Source: Halomonas getboli (lineage in GTDB: Bacteria > Pseudomonadota > Gammaproteobacteria > Pseudomonadales > Halomonadaceae). Taken from it: DNA of 64,000 nt. The position numbers and the translations under genes are program-made. The stretch covers positions 248,001 to 312,000 of the forward strand of contig NZ_JALMEW010000002.1 in assembly GCF_023094245.1 (NCBI RefSeq), written 5' to 3'. Shown one piece after another: positions 22,876 through 32,009 of the stretch (positions within the stretch are counted from its first letter, which is position 1; each line of letters opens with the position of its first letter). Under the pieces are notes generated by a model. It saw only the letters and a program-made list of their open reading frames with translations. It was not told the DNA's origin and did no database searches.

Positions 22876-24155
22876 TGCTGAATGCCACCGAAACGCGGCT
22901 GCTCGAGCGCTGCGAGGCGCTGATGGACACCACCCTCGACCTGACCCGCGACCTGGTGCGCGGCTACAGCGTGCTGGGCCAGGAACGCGGCGCGCTCGAC
23001 ACCATGGAACAGTGGTTCGAGCGGCTCGACCTGCCGGCCGAGCGCGTCGCCCTGGATGCCCCGGGCTTCGCCGATCATCCCCACCGCGCGCCCACCGCGT
23101 GGTCGAGCGAGGGCCGCTACAACCTGGTCACCCGGCTGAACCCGGACGCCGACAGGCCCCATCTGGTGCTCAACGGCCATCTCGACGTGGTGCCCGCCGA
23201 GCCCACCGACATGTGGACGCGGCCGCCCTGGGAGCCCTGGGAGCAGGACGGCTGGCTGTACGGTCGCGGCGCCGGCGACATGAAGGCCGGCATCGCCGCC
23301 ATGGTGATGGCCGTGCAGGCAGTGCGCGAGAGCGGCATCGAGATCGACTTCCCGCTGACCCTGCAGACCGTGATCGAGGAGGAGTGCACCGGCAACGGCG
23401 CGCTGGCCTGCCTGCATCAGGGCTACAGCGGCGACTTCGTGCTGATCCCCGAGCCCTTCGGCGCCCAGATCTACAGCGGCCAGGTGGGCGTGCTGTGGTT
23501 CCGCCTGCGCGTCGACGGCGTGCCGGCCCATGTGCTGGACACCCGCGCCGGCAGCAACGCCATCGAGACCCTGCAAGGCTACCTGCCGGCCTTCAAGGCG
23601 CTGGAGGACGAGATCAACGCCCTGCCCCGACCGGCGCCCTACGACGCCCTGGAACACCCCTTCAACCTCAGCATCGGCAAGATCGAGGGCGGCAACTGGG
23701 CCTCCAGCGTACCGGCCCACGCCATCCTCGAGGGCCGCGTCGGCTTCCCGCCGGGCCTGAGTGCCGACGAGGTGATGGCGCGGGTGCGCGAGGTCGTCGC
23801 CACACACCACCGTGCGTTGGACGACGGCAGCCCCGCGCCGCGGGTCGAGTTCCACGGCTTTCGCTCCGAGGGCCACCTGGTCGACCTCGAGACGCCCGGG
23901 ATCCGCCTGCTGTCGCGCTGCCACGAGGATCTCGTCGGCGCGCCGCCGGCCCACTACCTCTCGACCTGCACCACCGACCTGCGCGCCTTCCACGTCTCGG
24001 GCGGCATCAACGGCACCTGCTACGGCCCGGTCGCCCAGCGCATCCACGGCGTCGACGAATGCGTCGAGATCGACTCCATCCGCCGGGTGCTGACCACCTA
24101 CGCCCTGTTCATCCATCGCTGGGCCACCGGCGACACCGCGCGGAGCCCCTCATGA
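22875..24155 (+). CDS. M20-family ArgE/DapE-type deacylase
   Basis: 426 residues from the ATG at 22875, which follows a GGGGAGG ribosome-binding site and overlaps the previous stop. The frame is open further upstream but that part overlaps subunit B. Metal-site motifs are NGHLDVVPAE near residue 98 and GRGAGDMKAG near 133, followed by the catalytic-glutamate region EEECTGNGA near 172. Such enzymes hydrolyse N-acyl amino acids to the amino acid and a carboxylate. Its place between CoA-transferase and thiolase suggests that the pathway starts from, or passes through, an N-acylated amine. Confidence 0.88.
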   Translation: MLNATETRLLERCEALMDTTLDLTRDLVRGYSVLGQERGALDTMEQWFERLDLPAERVALDAPGFADHPHRAPTAWSSEGRYNLVTRLNPDADRPHLVLNGHLDVVPAEPTDMWTRPPWEPWEQDGWLYGRGAGDMKAGIAAMVMAVQAVRESGIEIDFPLTLQTVIEEECTGNGALACLHQGYSGDFVLIPEPFGAQIYSGQVGVLWFRLRVDGVPAHVLDTRAGSNAIETLQGYLPAFKALEDEINALPRPAPYDALEHPFNLSIGKIEGGNWASSVPAHAILEGRVGFPPGLSADEVMARVREVVATHHRALDDGSPAPRVEFHGFRSEGHLVDLETPGIRLLSRCHEDLVGAPPAHYLSTCTTDLRAFHVSGGINGTCYGPVAQRIHGVDECVEIDSIRRVLTTYALFIHRWATGDTARSPS

Positions 24156-25330
24156 ATGCCGCCTATCTCGTCGACTTCGCGCGCAGCGCCTTCACCCGCG
24201 CCCATCCCCGCAAGCCGGAGGTGGACGCCTGGTCAGACACCCGCGGCGACGTGCTGCTCGGCCGGGTGATCGACGCCCTGCTGGAACGCAACGCAGTCGA
24301 GGGCGACGCCATTCAGGACCTCGGCATCGGCTGTGCCCTGCCGGTGAAGGAGCAGTGGAGCTTCGGCGGCCGCTATCCGCTGTGGCTCTCGCGGCTCGGC
24401 AACGGCTGCCCCTCGCGGCTGTTCGACCAGCAGTGCGGCTCCGGCCTGGCGGCGCTGCGCGGCACGGTGCGCGAGATCCAGGCCGGCGCCATCCAGGCCG
24501 GCATGGCCGGTGGCTTCGAGAACATGTCACGGGTGCCGATGGGCCCGAGCCTGTTCAAGGAAGGCGTGCTGACGGTGCCCGAGGCCCTGCAGGGCAAGGA
24601 CGACCTCGACCTGAGCGTGGCCATGAACATGGGCCTGACCGCCGAGCGCCTGGCCCGGGAGAGCGGCATCACCCGGGAGGCCATGGACGCCTTCGCCCTG
24701 CGCTCCCATCAGCGGGCCGGGCTGGCCGAGCGGGAAGGCTGGTTCGACGGCGAGCGCCTGTCGCTGACCAACGCCGCCGGCGAGTCCGTCGAGCGCGATG
24801 CCAACATCCGCCCCGACACCAGCCTTTCGCGGCTGGCCGAGCTCGACCCGGCCTTCCTCGAGGGCGGCCGGGTCACCCCCGGCAACAGCTCGCCGCTGAC
24901 CTCCGGTGCCGGCGCCGCCCTGGTGATGTCCGAGAGCGCCCTGGCGCATCACGGGCTTGCGCCCATGGCGCGGGTGGTCGAGGTGGTCGACTGCGGCGTG
25001 ATGCCGGAGCGCATGGGTGCCGGCGCGGCGGTCGCCATCGAGCGCGTGCTCGCCGCCACCGGCCTCGGCATCGACGACATCGACGCCTGGGAGATCAACG
25101 AGGCCTTCAGCGCCGTGCCGCTCTATGCCATCGACACCCTGGGGCTCGACCCCGAGCGCGTCAACGTGTTCGGCGGCGCCTTGGCCCTGGGCCATCCCCT
25201 CGGCGCCACCGGCATCCGCCTGGCCGGCACCCTCGCTCGCACGCTGCAACACCAAAAAGGGCGCTACGGCTGCGCGGCGGCCTGCATCGGCGGCGGCCAG
25301 GGCATCGCCATGATCCTCGAACGAGCATGA
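24152..25330 (+). CDS. Acetyl-CoA acyltransferase (thiolase)
   Basis: 392 residues from the ATG at 24152 that overlaps the previous stop by four bases. The nucleophilic cysteine lies in [10 protein letters not shown] near residue 94, with [14 protein letters not shown] and CIGGGQG giving the other catalytic His and Cys near the C-terminus. It cleaves a 3-ketoacyl-CoA with free CoA, or runs in reverse. As the last catabolic gene before the transporter it would split the CoA ester formed by the CoA-transferase. Confidence 0.92.
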   Translation: MNAAYLVDFARSAFTRAHPRKPEVDAWSDTRGDVLLGRVIDALLERNAVEGDAIQDLGIGCALPVKEQWSFGGRYPLWLSRLGNGCPSRLFDQQCGSGLAALRGTVREIQAGAIQAGMAGGFENMSRVPMGPSLFKEGVLTVPEALQGKDDLDLSVAMNMGLTAERLARESGITREAMDAFALRSHQRAGLAEREGWFDGERLSLTNAAGESVERDANIRPDTSLSRLAELDPAFLEGGRVTPGNSSPLTSGAGAALVMSESALAHHGLAPMARVVEVVDCGVMPERMGAGAAVAIERVLAATGLGIDDIDAWEINEAFSAVPLYAIDTLGLDPERVNVFGGALALGHPLGATGIRLAGTLARTLQHQKGRYGCAAACIGGGQGIAMILERA

Positions 25331-25448
25331 CGCGCGCAGGCAACGGCCTGCACCGCTACCCCTGCCCCACAGTCAGGAGGTGATCGCCACCCCCCGCATC
25401 GAGAACGTCGAAAGCGTCATCCAGCAGATCCATAAATTAATCACCTAG

Positions 25449-25504
25449 ACTCATAGCGCCAGACCCATAACGCCAAATCCATCACGCTAACTCCATAACA
25501 AGCA
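25449..25504 (+). repeat. Four 14-base imperfect direct repeats upstream of ABC transporter
   Basis: Four head-to-tail 14-base units, each built on CCATAACGCCAA (ACTCATAGCGCCAG, ACCCATAACGCCAA, ATCCATCACGCTAA, CTCCATAACAAGCA). A related partial unit (ATCCATAAATTAAT) lies at 25428. The array ends just before the substrate-binding protein ATG at 25514. The array may bind a regulator; no family is recognised. Confidence 0.7.
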
Positions 25505-25513
25505 GGCAATAAC

Positions 25514-26317
25514 ATGACAAAGCACAACAAGCCGTTCCACCGTCCCGTCATCGGCGCCCTGGCACTGCTCGGCGCCCTGTCTCTGGCCAGCTTGCCGGCC
25601 CAGGCCCGGGACCTTCCCGAGATCCAGGACGATGTCTTCCAGGTGGCCAATTCCGGTGCCTACCCACCGTTCAGCTTCGTCGATACTCAGGGCAACCTGG
25701 TCGGCTTCGACGTGGATATCGCCAAGGCGCTGGCGGACAAGATGGGCGTCGAGGTCAATATCCAGACATCGCCCTGGAATGGCATCGTCGCCGCCCTGGC
25801 CGGGGGCCGTTTCGATGCCTGCATCTGCAGCATGAGTGCTACCGAGGAGCGTCGGAAGGCCGTCGACTTCACCGATCCCTACTACCGCTCGGGGCTCTCC
25901 ATCTGGGTGCAGGAAGAGACCGATGACGTCTCCAGCATCGCGGACTTCGAGGGCAAGCGAGTGGGCTCGACCCTCGGCGAGACGGGTAACCAGTGGGCCA
26001 CCGAGCACGCCGAAGGCCGGTGGCGCAACCAGACCTTCCAGGGGCTGCCCGACATGCTCAATGCCCTCACCACCGGTCGCATCGACGTCATGGTCGCCGA
26101 TGACATTCCCGTCTATGTCGCGCTCAACGAGGACGATATCGCCATCAAGCAGGTCGACGTGGGCGATCTGCCTCGCTTCCCGGCCGCCATCGCCGTCCAG
26201 AAAGGCTCTCCGCAGCTCAAGGAGGCGCTCAACGAGGCGCTGGCGGAGATCCGGGCGGATGGCACCTATCAGGACATCGTCGACAAGTGGATCGGCGCAG
26301 GCGTCGAATTCAACTGA
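25514..26317 (+). CDS. Polar amino-acid ABC transporter, periplasmic substrate-binding protein
   Basis: 267 residues with a signal peptide (residues 1-31, ending LPAQA). The family-3 binding-protein fold is shown by ANSGAYPPFSFVD near residue 45, GFDVDIAKALADKMG near 64 and GGRFDACICSM near 98. It captures an amino acid or related amine in the periplasm for the two permeases downstream. The upstream catabolic genes suggest that the ligand is the substrate they degrade. Confidence 0.92.
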   Translation: MTKHNKPFHRPVIGALALLGALSLASLPAQARDLPEIQDDVFQVANSGAYPPFSFVDTQGNLVGFDVDIAKALADKMGVEVNIQTSPWNGIVAALAGGRFDACICSMSATEERRKAVDFTDPYYRSGLSIWVQEETDDVSSIADFEGKRVGSTLGETGNQWATEHAEGRWRNQTFQGLPDMLNALTTGRIDVMVADDIPVYVALNEDDIAIKQVDVGDLPRFPAAIAVQKGSPQLKEALNEALAEIRADGTYQDIVDKWIGAGVEFN

Positions 26318-26394
26318 CGGGATCGACACAGCAGGGCAACAGCCCTGCTGCCCCCCACCCTTCCTGACAACACGACAACAGGAAAGAAGGGATC

Positions 26395-27051
26395 ATGGAC
26401 TTCAATCTGATGATCGAGATCACGCCGCTGCTGATCAAGGCGGCGTGGGTGACCGTGGACATCTCCGCACGCGCCCTGTTCTTCGGTTTCTTCATCGCCT
26501 CGGTACTGGTGTTTTTTCGCACCTCGCGCATCACACCCGTTCGCTGGCTGGCACGCGCCTATATCAGCGTGGTGCGCGGCACGCCCTATTTCGTGCAGCT
26601 GCTGCTGGTCTTCTACGGTGGCCCCGCCGTCGGCCTGCGCCTGGACCCCTTCACCTGTGGCGTGGTAGTGGGGGCCTTCAATATCGGGGCCTACATGAGC
26701 GAAGCCATTCGCGGCGCCATCGAATCGGTGGAAAGTGGCCAGAACGAGGCGGCGCGCTCCCTGGGCTTCGGTCGCCTGGAAACCCTGAGGTATATCATCC
26801 TGCCCCAGGCCGCCGGGCTGATGATTCGCTCGATCGGCGTACTGGCCATCATCCTGGTCAAGAACTCCTCGCTGGTATCGATCATCTCGGTGATCGAGCT
26901 GACCTATCAAGCCCAGCGCCTGATCGGCTCCACCTACAAGCCTCTGGAAGTCTTCACGCTCAGCGCCCTGATGTACATCGTCATCATCTATGCGGTCATG
27001 GGCATCGTGGAATTCCTCTATCGCCGAGCCACACGCTACACCTTCCTGTAA
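26395..27051 (+). CDS. Polar amino-acid ABC transporter permease 1
   Basis: 218 residues, about five membrane helices. The cytoplasmic coupling (EAA) loop reads NEAARSLGFGRLETLRYI. It is of the HisM/GlnP type and forms the inner-membrane channel with the second permease. It lies 77 bases after the binding-protein gene, with AGGAAAGAAGGG before the ATG. Confidence 0.92.
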   Translation: MDFNLMIEITPLLIKAAWVTVDISARALFFGFFIASVLVFFRTSRITPVRWLARAYISVVRGTPYFVQLLLVFYGGPAVGLRLDPFTCGVVVGAFNIGAYMSEAIRGAIESVESGQNEAARSLGFGRLETLRYIILPQAAGLMIRSIGVLAIILVKNSSLVSIISVIELTYQAQRLIGSTYKPLEVFTLSALMYIVIIYAVMGIVEFLYRRATRYTFL

Positions 27052-27096
27052 CGCATACAGGGCGCCTTAGCTGACCACAACAAGAAGGATTGCCCC

Positions 27097-27750
27097 ATGG
27101 AATTCGATTTCAGCCCCGTCATCGAGTACCTGCCTACCCTGCTTCAGGGCGTCGGCGTCACCCTGCTGATCGGCCTGGCCGTTGCCGTGATGTCGGTAAT
27201 CGGTGGCCAGATCGTGGCGGTCATCACGCTATATACCCGCAAGATGGTGAACTGGCCACTGCGCTTCTTCATCTGGCTGTTCATGACCACACCACTGCTG
27301 CTGCAGCTCTACTTTCTTTACTTCGGCCTCGGCGAACTGATCCTGATACCGGCCATCGTGGTGGGGATTCTTGGCCTTGGCTTTCATTACATGGCCTACA
27401 ACGCCGATATCTTCATTGCCACTATCCGATCGGTCTCGAGCGGACAGTACGAGGCCTCTCGTTCGCTGGGTTTCGGACACGTGAAAACGCTGTTCTACGT
27501 GATCCTTCCCCAGGCCTTCTATCGCGCCCTGCCCCAGCTGAGCAACAACATGATCATCATGGTCAAGGATATCTCGGTGCTGTCCGCCATCGGCATCGGA
27601 GAGATGGTGTATGTCTCGCAGTATGCCATCAGCGTGACCTTCCGACCCTTCGAGTTCTACATCACCATCGCCGTCATCTACTACCTGATCAATCTGATGA
27701 TGGAAGCCGGCCAGACGTGGATCGAGCGTCGTGCCGCCTATCGCCGCTAA
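27097..27750 (+). CDS. Polar amino-acid ABC transporter permease 2
   Basis: 217 residues of the same family as permease 1, with the EAA loop YEASRSLGFGHVKTLFYVI. The two probably form a heterodimer. The ATPase gene follows after only 12 bases. Confidence 0.92.
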   Translation: MEFDFSPVIEYLPTLLQGVGVTLLIGLAVAVMSVIGGQIVAVITLYTRKMVNWPLRFFIWLFMTTPLLLQLYFLYFGLGELILIPAIVVGILGLGFHYMAYNADIFIATIRSVSSGQYEASRSLGFGHVKTLFYVILPQAFYRALPQLSNNMIIMVKDISVLSAIGIGEMVYVSQYAISVTFRPFEFYITIAVIYYLINLMMEAGQTWIERRAAYRR

Positions 27751-27762
27751 CGAGGACGCGAC

Positions 27763-28542
27763 ATGACACAGTCGACAGAGACCCCGATGGTCGAGCTCAA
27801 GGGGGTCAAGAAACGCTTCGGTGACCTGGAGGTGCTCAAGGGCATCGACCTGAGGGTCGACCGCGGCAAGATCATCTCCATCATCGGACCATCGGGCTCG
27901 GGGAAGAGCACGTTACTGCGCTCGATCAACAATCTGGAGGTGATCGACGAAGGCAGCATCCTGCTGGATGGCGTACAGGTCAACCGTCCCGACCTCAAGG
28001 GCCTGGCCTTCGAGAGACATATCAATCATATCCGCCAGAACATGGGCATGGTGTTTCAGCACTTCAATCTGTTTCCCCATCTCTCGACATTGGACAACGT
28101 GACCCTGGCGCCCAGAAAGCTCAAGGGCATGAATGCCGGCAGCGCCCGTGAACTGGGCATGGAGTTGCTCGAGCGCGTGGGCCTGGCGGACAAGGCACGG
28201 TCCTACCCCAGCTCTCTCTCCGGGGGACAGAAGCAGCGCGTAGCCATCGCCCGGGCACTGGCCATGCAGCCCAAGGTCATGCTCTTCGACGAGGCCACGT
28301 CGGCGCTGGATCCCGAGCTGGTCGAGGAGGTGAACCGCGTCATGAAGGGGCTCGCCGAGGAGCACATGACCATGCTGATCGTCACCCACGAGATGGCTTT
28401 CGCGCGCGACGTCTCCGACTGGGCGATGTTCATGGATGGCGGCGTCGTGGTCGAGGCCAACACCCCGGATCACCTGTTCAGCCATCCCGAGCAGGAACGT
28501 ACCCAGCACTTCCTGCGCAAGCACCTGGGCGCCCAGGCCTGA
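27763..28542 (+). CDS. Polar amino-acid ABC transporter ATP-binding protein
   Basis: 259 residues with Walker A GPSGSGKST near residue 43, signature LSGGQKQR near 149, Walker B VMLFDEATSALDPE near 172 and the switch histidine in VTHEMAF. It powers import through the two permeases. The GlnQ/HisP-type subfamily matches the binding protein. Confidence 0.95.
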   Translation: MTQSTETPMVELKGVKKRFGDLEVLKGIDLRVDRGKIISIIGPSGSGKSTLLRSINNLEVIDEGSILLDGVQVNRPDLKGLAFERHINHIRQNMGMVFQHFNLFPHLSTLDNVTLAPRKLKGMNAGSARELGMELLERVGLADKARSYPSSLSGGQKQRVAIARALAMQPKVMLFDEATSALDPELVEEVNRVMKGLAEEHMTMLIVTHEMAFARDVSDWAMFMDGGVVVEANTPDHLFSHPEQERTQHFLRKHLGAQA

Positions 28543-28639
28543 CGAGGCACCCGCCCCAGCAGATTCAGAACACACCAGGACCCCCTCCGGCCGATCCCGC
28601 GATCGGTCGACGGTATCTTATGCCTTGAAGGAGCCATAC

Positions 28640-30097
28640 GTGCACGATACGACGCCCCACGATGCATCCCTACGCCCCTCGTTTCTCGGAGCCCTGAGCT
28701 GCATCGGCTTCCTGTGTTTCATGATGTTCGCCCAGATCTTCCTCCTCGGTGAGGACTGGGTCACCCATATCTCGCTGATCCTGGCGATCGTGGTCTGCGC
28801 GATCATCGCGCTGCTCTCGGGCTTTCGCTGGCATGACGTCCAGAAGGGCATCCTTTACGGCTGCGAGATCGCCATGCTGCCGATGCTGATCCTGATGATG
28901 GTCGGCGTGCTGGTGGCCAGCTGGATCGCCTCGGGCACCATCCCGTCGCTGGTGTACTACGGCCTGACGCTGATCGATCCGTCCTACTTCCTGTTCACCA
29001 CCGTGATCGTGTGTTCGATCGCCTCGCTGGTGACGGGCAGCTCCTGGACCACTGCCGCCACCTTCGGCGTGGCCTTCATGGGCATCGGCGGCGGCCTGGA
29101 GATCCCGCCCGCCATGACCGCCGGCGCGGTCATCTCGGGCGCTATCTTCGGCGACAAGATCTCCCCGGTCTCCGACTCCACCAACCTGGCGGCCGGCATC
29201 GCCGAGGCCAACCTGTTCGACCATATTCGCTCGATGTTCTACACCACCGGCCCCGCCCTGATCATCTCGGCGGCGCTGTTCTTCGTCATCGGCCTGGGTC
29301 ACGACACCGGCGGTATCGATACCCCCCAGACCGACCAGCTGCTGCAGGGCATCCAGGCCAACTACTCGGTCAGCCTGCTGGCCTTCCTGCCGCCGCTGGT
29401 CGTGGTGGTGCTGGCCTACAGCCGCGTCAATGCGCTCGCCGTGATGGTCATCGGCAGCCTGGTCGGCGCCGCCATGGCCGTCGGCGTGCAGGGCGTGGCG
29501 ATCGGCGACATGATGAACTACATGAACTACGGCTACGTCTCCGAGACCGGTATCGAGGCAGTGGACAGCCTGCTCAGCCGCGGCGGCCTGCAGGAGATGA
29601 TGTGGACCATCTCGCTGGGCTTCATCGGCCTGAGCCTCGGCGGCCTACTGGAAAAGACCCGCATGCTCGAGGTGCTGCTCGACCGGATGGGCAAGCTGGT
29701 CAGCCACTCCCGGGGCCTGATCGTGACCCACGTGTTCGCGTCGCTGGCCACCAACCTGTTCTCCGCCAGCCAGTACATCGCCATCATCATCCCGGGCCGC
29801 ATGCTGGTGCCGGCCTACCGGCGTCTCAGGATCCTGCCGTCGGTGTGCTCGCGCACCTGCGAGGACTCGGCCACCGTGACCTCGCCGCTGGTCCCCTGGG
29901 GCCTGGGCGGCGCCTACTACATGGGCGTACTCGATGTCTCGGCATGGGACTACATGGGCTGGACCTTCCTGGCCCTGATCACCCCCGTGATCGCCATCCT
30001 CTATGCGATGTTCAACGTCTTCATCTGGCGGGAAGGCGAGCGCAACGACGTCAACGCCTATGAACAGGAACACCGGGAGACGGCGCAGCCCGGCTGA
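28640..30097 (+). CDS. NhaC-family Na+/H+ antiporter
   Basis: 485 residues from a GTG start preceded by GAAGGAG; the frame is open further upstream but that part overlaps the ATPase gene. About eleven to twelve hydrophobic segments and the motifs TGSSWTTAATFG and GDKISPVSDSTNLAA are typical of NhaC. Members exchange Na+ for H+, or organic acids and amines against ions. It follows the ABC transporter by 97 bases and ends at a strong terminator. It may therefore serve the same pathway, for example by exporting a product or supporting Na+-coupled uptake. Confidence 0.88.
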   Translation: MHDTTPHDASLRPSFLGALSCIGFLCFMMFAQIFLLGEDWVTHISLILAIVVCAIIALLSGFRWHDVQKGILYGCEIAMLPMLILMMVGVLVASWIASGTIPSLVYYGLTLIDPSYFLFTTVIVCSIASLVTGSSWTTAATFGVAFMGIGGGLEIPPAMTAGAVISGAIFGDKISPVSDSTNLAAGIAEANLFDHIRSMFYTTGPALIISAALFFVIGLGHDTGGIDTPQTDQLLQGIQANYSVSLLAFLPPLVVVVLAYSRVNALAVMVIGSLVGAAMAVGVQGVAIGDMMNYMNYGYVSETGIEAVDSLLSRGGLQEMMWTISLGFIGLSLGGLLEKTRMLEVLLDRMGKLVSHSRGLIVTHVFASLATNLFSASQYIAIIIPGRMLVPAYRRLRILPSVCSRTCEDSATVTSPLVPWGLGGAYYMGVLDVSAWDYMGWTFLALITPVIAILYAMFNVFIWREGERNDVNAYEQEHRETAQPG

Positions 30098-30121
30098 GCA
30101 CTGCCGTACCATCACCACGCC

Positions 30122-30154
30122 AAAAGGGCATCGTGCACGGCACGATGCCCTTTT
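30122..30154. terminator. Strong bidirectional hairpin terminator
   Basis: A perfect 15-base inverted repeat (AAAAGGGCATCGTGC, three-base loop, then its complement ending in CCCTTTT) lies between the NhaC gene and the convergent amidase. The A-run and T-run flanks allow termination in both directions. Confidence 0.9.
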
Positions 30155-30180
30155 CGTTGACCCCCTGGAAAGTCGTGCCA

Positions 30181-31326
30181 TCAGGCGTGCAGCGGATAGC
30201 GCTCGAAATAGTCGCCGATGCTCTGGTGGAGGGCCTCCGCCAGGGCCTGCTGGTGGCCATCGGTCAGCAGCCGCTGGCAGTCCTGATGATTGGACATGAA
30301 GCCGTTCTCGACCAGGATCGACGGGATCTCCGGCGACTTGAGCACGGCGAAGCCAGCGGCATTGACGCGGTCATTGTGCAGATTGGTGGTCTGCGACAGG
30401 TGGTGCAGCATCGTCTTGGCCAGGTCGCGACTGGACGCGAGCGTACTGCTCATGGACAGGTCCAGCAGGATGTCCTGCACCTCGGGGTCCTGGCTGTAGA
30501 TGCGACTCTGGCGGGTCGAGGCGTAGCGGTCGGCGCTGTTCTCGCTCTCGGCCAGCCAGCGCGCCTCCGCCGAGCCGGCGTCGTCCGCCCCCAGCACGTA
30601 GACAGAGGCCCCGGAGGCGCTCGTGCGCGGCGCCGAATCGGCGTGCAGCGAGACGAACATGTCCGCCTGGCGGTCCCGGGCGATCAGCACCCGCTCGTGC
30701 AAGGGAATGAAGGTGTCGTCGTCTCGCGTCATGATAGGCCGGAAGCGCGCATCCGCTTCGAGGCGGCGGCACAACTTGGCGGCGATACCGAGCGCCACGA
30801 ACTTCTCGTAGTGATCCGAGGCGCTGATGCAGCCCGGATCACGCCCGCCGTGGCCGGCATCGATGGCGATCACCGCCGGCCGCGGGCCGTCGTCGGCCGC
30901 CTTCGCTTCTCCCATCAATGCCATGATCGGATCGCCCTCGCCGAGCTGGACCACCAGCCGTTTGAGGCCACGGCCCGCGTCCTGCATCGTCACCCGGGTC
31001 GGCACCGAACGTGCCAGATCCACCACCAGCCGAACGCCGTCCTGCCGCGCACCGGTTCGCACGCGCTTGACGATCGTCCCGCTCGTTTCCACCGTGTGTG
31101 TCGGCAGGACACGATCGATCCGCTTGAGGTCGATCACGAAGCGCGGCGGGCCATCGAGGCTGAACGATCGGTAATCGGCTTCCTCGGGCAGCTCGATCGT
31201 CAGCGTCGCCGAGCCACCGCTCGACGACAGGCTGTAGCGGTTGGCGCGACGCTCATCGGCCAGCGCCAGAGAAGAGGGAAACAGCGACAGCACGGCCAGC
31301 GCACCGAGAAAGCGCCTTCTTTCCAT
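30181..31326 (-). CDS. N-acetylmuramoyl-L-alanine amidase (AmiC-like, exported)
   Basis: 381 residues from the ATG at 31326, chosen because the protein then begins MERRRFLGALAVL, a twin-arginine-like export signal; an in-frame ATG lies five codons upstream. An AMIN-type beta-rich domain covers about residues 28-150. The amidase_3 catalytic domain follows, with zinc-ligand motifs AIDAGHGGRDPG near 173, YEKFVALG and SLHADS, and catalytic ILVENGFMSN near 350. It cleaves peptide stems from glycan strands in the periplasm during cell separation. A Zur-like operator lies about 85 bases upstream, so it may be made mainly under zinc starvation. Confidence 0.9.
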   Translation of the reverse strand: MERRRFLGALAVLSLFPSSLALADERRANRYSLSSSGGSATLTIELPEEADYRSFSLDGPPRFVIDLKRIDRVLPTHTVETSGTIVKRVRTGARQDGVRLVVDLARSVPTRVTMQDAGRGLKRLVVQLGEGDPIMALMGEAKAADDGPRPAVIAIDAGHGGRDPGCISASDHYEKFVALGIAAKLCRRLEADARFRPIMTRDDDTFIPLHERVLIARDRQADMFVSLHADSAPRTSASGASVYVLGADDAGSAEARWLAESENSADRYASTRQSRIYSQDPEVQDILLDLSMSSTLASSRDLAKTMLHHLSQTTNLHNDRVNAAGFAVLKSPEIPSILVENGFMSNHQDCQRLLTDGHQQALAEALHQSIGDYFERYPLHA

Positions 31327-31422
31327 CGGGCCAGACTCCATTTCTGCAAGCGATCCTTGACTCTCAAACGTCCGCAGACGCCGAGCGCTGCCCGTGCATC
31401 GGCGGCATCCGCAGCGAAAAAA

Positions 31423-31437
31423 TGTTATCTTATAACA
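31423..31437 (-). promoter_or_regulatory. Zur-like operator overlapping promoter of amidase
   Basis: The palindrome TGTTAT-CTT-ATAACA inside an AT-rich patch matches the core of the gammaproteobacterial Zur box (ATGTTATANTATAACAT). On the minus strand it overlaps a TATAAG -10-like element upstream of the zinc amidase. Zur control of duplicate zinc enzymes, including amidases, is known in Pseudomonas; here it is inferred from the site. Confidence 0.65.
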
Positions 31438-31660
31438 GCGCGTGCCGGCGACCAACGCCCCGTCGGCTCACGGCGCCGTCGGCGCAGGCCTCAGACCATG
31501 GTCGAAGCAAAACGTGCCCCAGGCGCTCACGTCTTGGCAAACCATGGAGAACACATGCGCGCGGCCACGCCTGGCCTCGGACGAAGACGGCGAAGCGAAG
31601 GATAAGGCGGAACAGGAAAGAGGGCTCGGCGGGAAAAAATACGGCCCAAAATGGAGGCGG

Positions 31661-31762
31661 CCCCAAAAGCCACATCCCGGCACACGCATCCATCACTACC
31701 GTTGCTCCCTTCCGGGCCTGGCGGGGTTCGCGACTTAGCATTGCGGGAGGACCTGAGGGGCC
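31661..31762 (-). ncRNA. ffs: 4.5S RNA (signal recognition particle RNA)
   Basis: On the minus strand the sequence folds into the single hairpin of bacterial SRP RNA: ends GGCCCC and GGGGCC pair, and the conserved apical domain contains GTCCTCCCGCAATGCTAAG, CAGGCCCGGAAGGGAGCA and GTGCCGGGATGTGG in the expected order. It binds Ffh and targets membrane proteins to FtsY and the translocon. Exact ends are set by the closing stem and may be off by a few bases. Confidence 0.95.
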
Positions 31763-31839
31763 ACCACAGCGGGCATCTGACATGCCATTTGGTTCAGACA
31801 CTTCTCTGAGCAGGATCAGGGAGTTGCCGAACGCCGCGC

Positions 31840-31868
31840 ACTATACCAAGCGACCGGCGGCGCAGCAA
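31840..31868 (-). promoter_or_regulatory. Sigma-70 promoter of 4.5S RNA
   Basis: On the minus strand TTGCTG and TATAGT are separated by 17 bases. The predicted start, near 31833, is about 70 bases before the closing stem of the 4.5S RNA. A long 5' leader must therefore be removed, or the mature RNA is longer than drawn. Confidence 0.65.
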
Positions 31869-32009
31869 GGAGCGATTGCCGAATCGTGACGTGCGTGGAT
31901 GTCCATCAACGCGTCAACTGCACAGGAACGACTATGGTGTGGTTAGCTCGTCTCCTTGCCGTCGCCGACGGCGAGGGCCAATTCGTGAATCGCCGATCGG
32001 AGGCATCCC

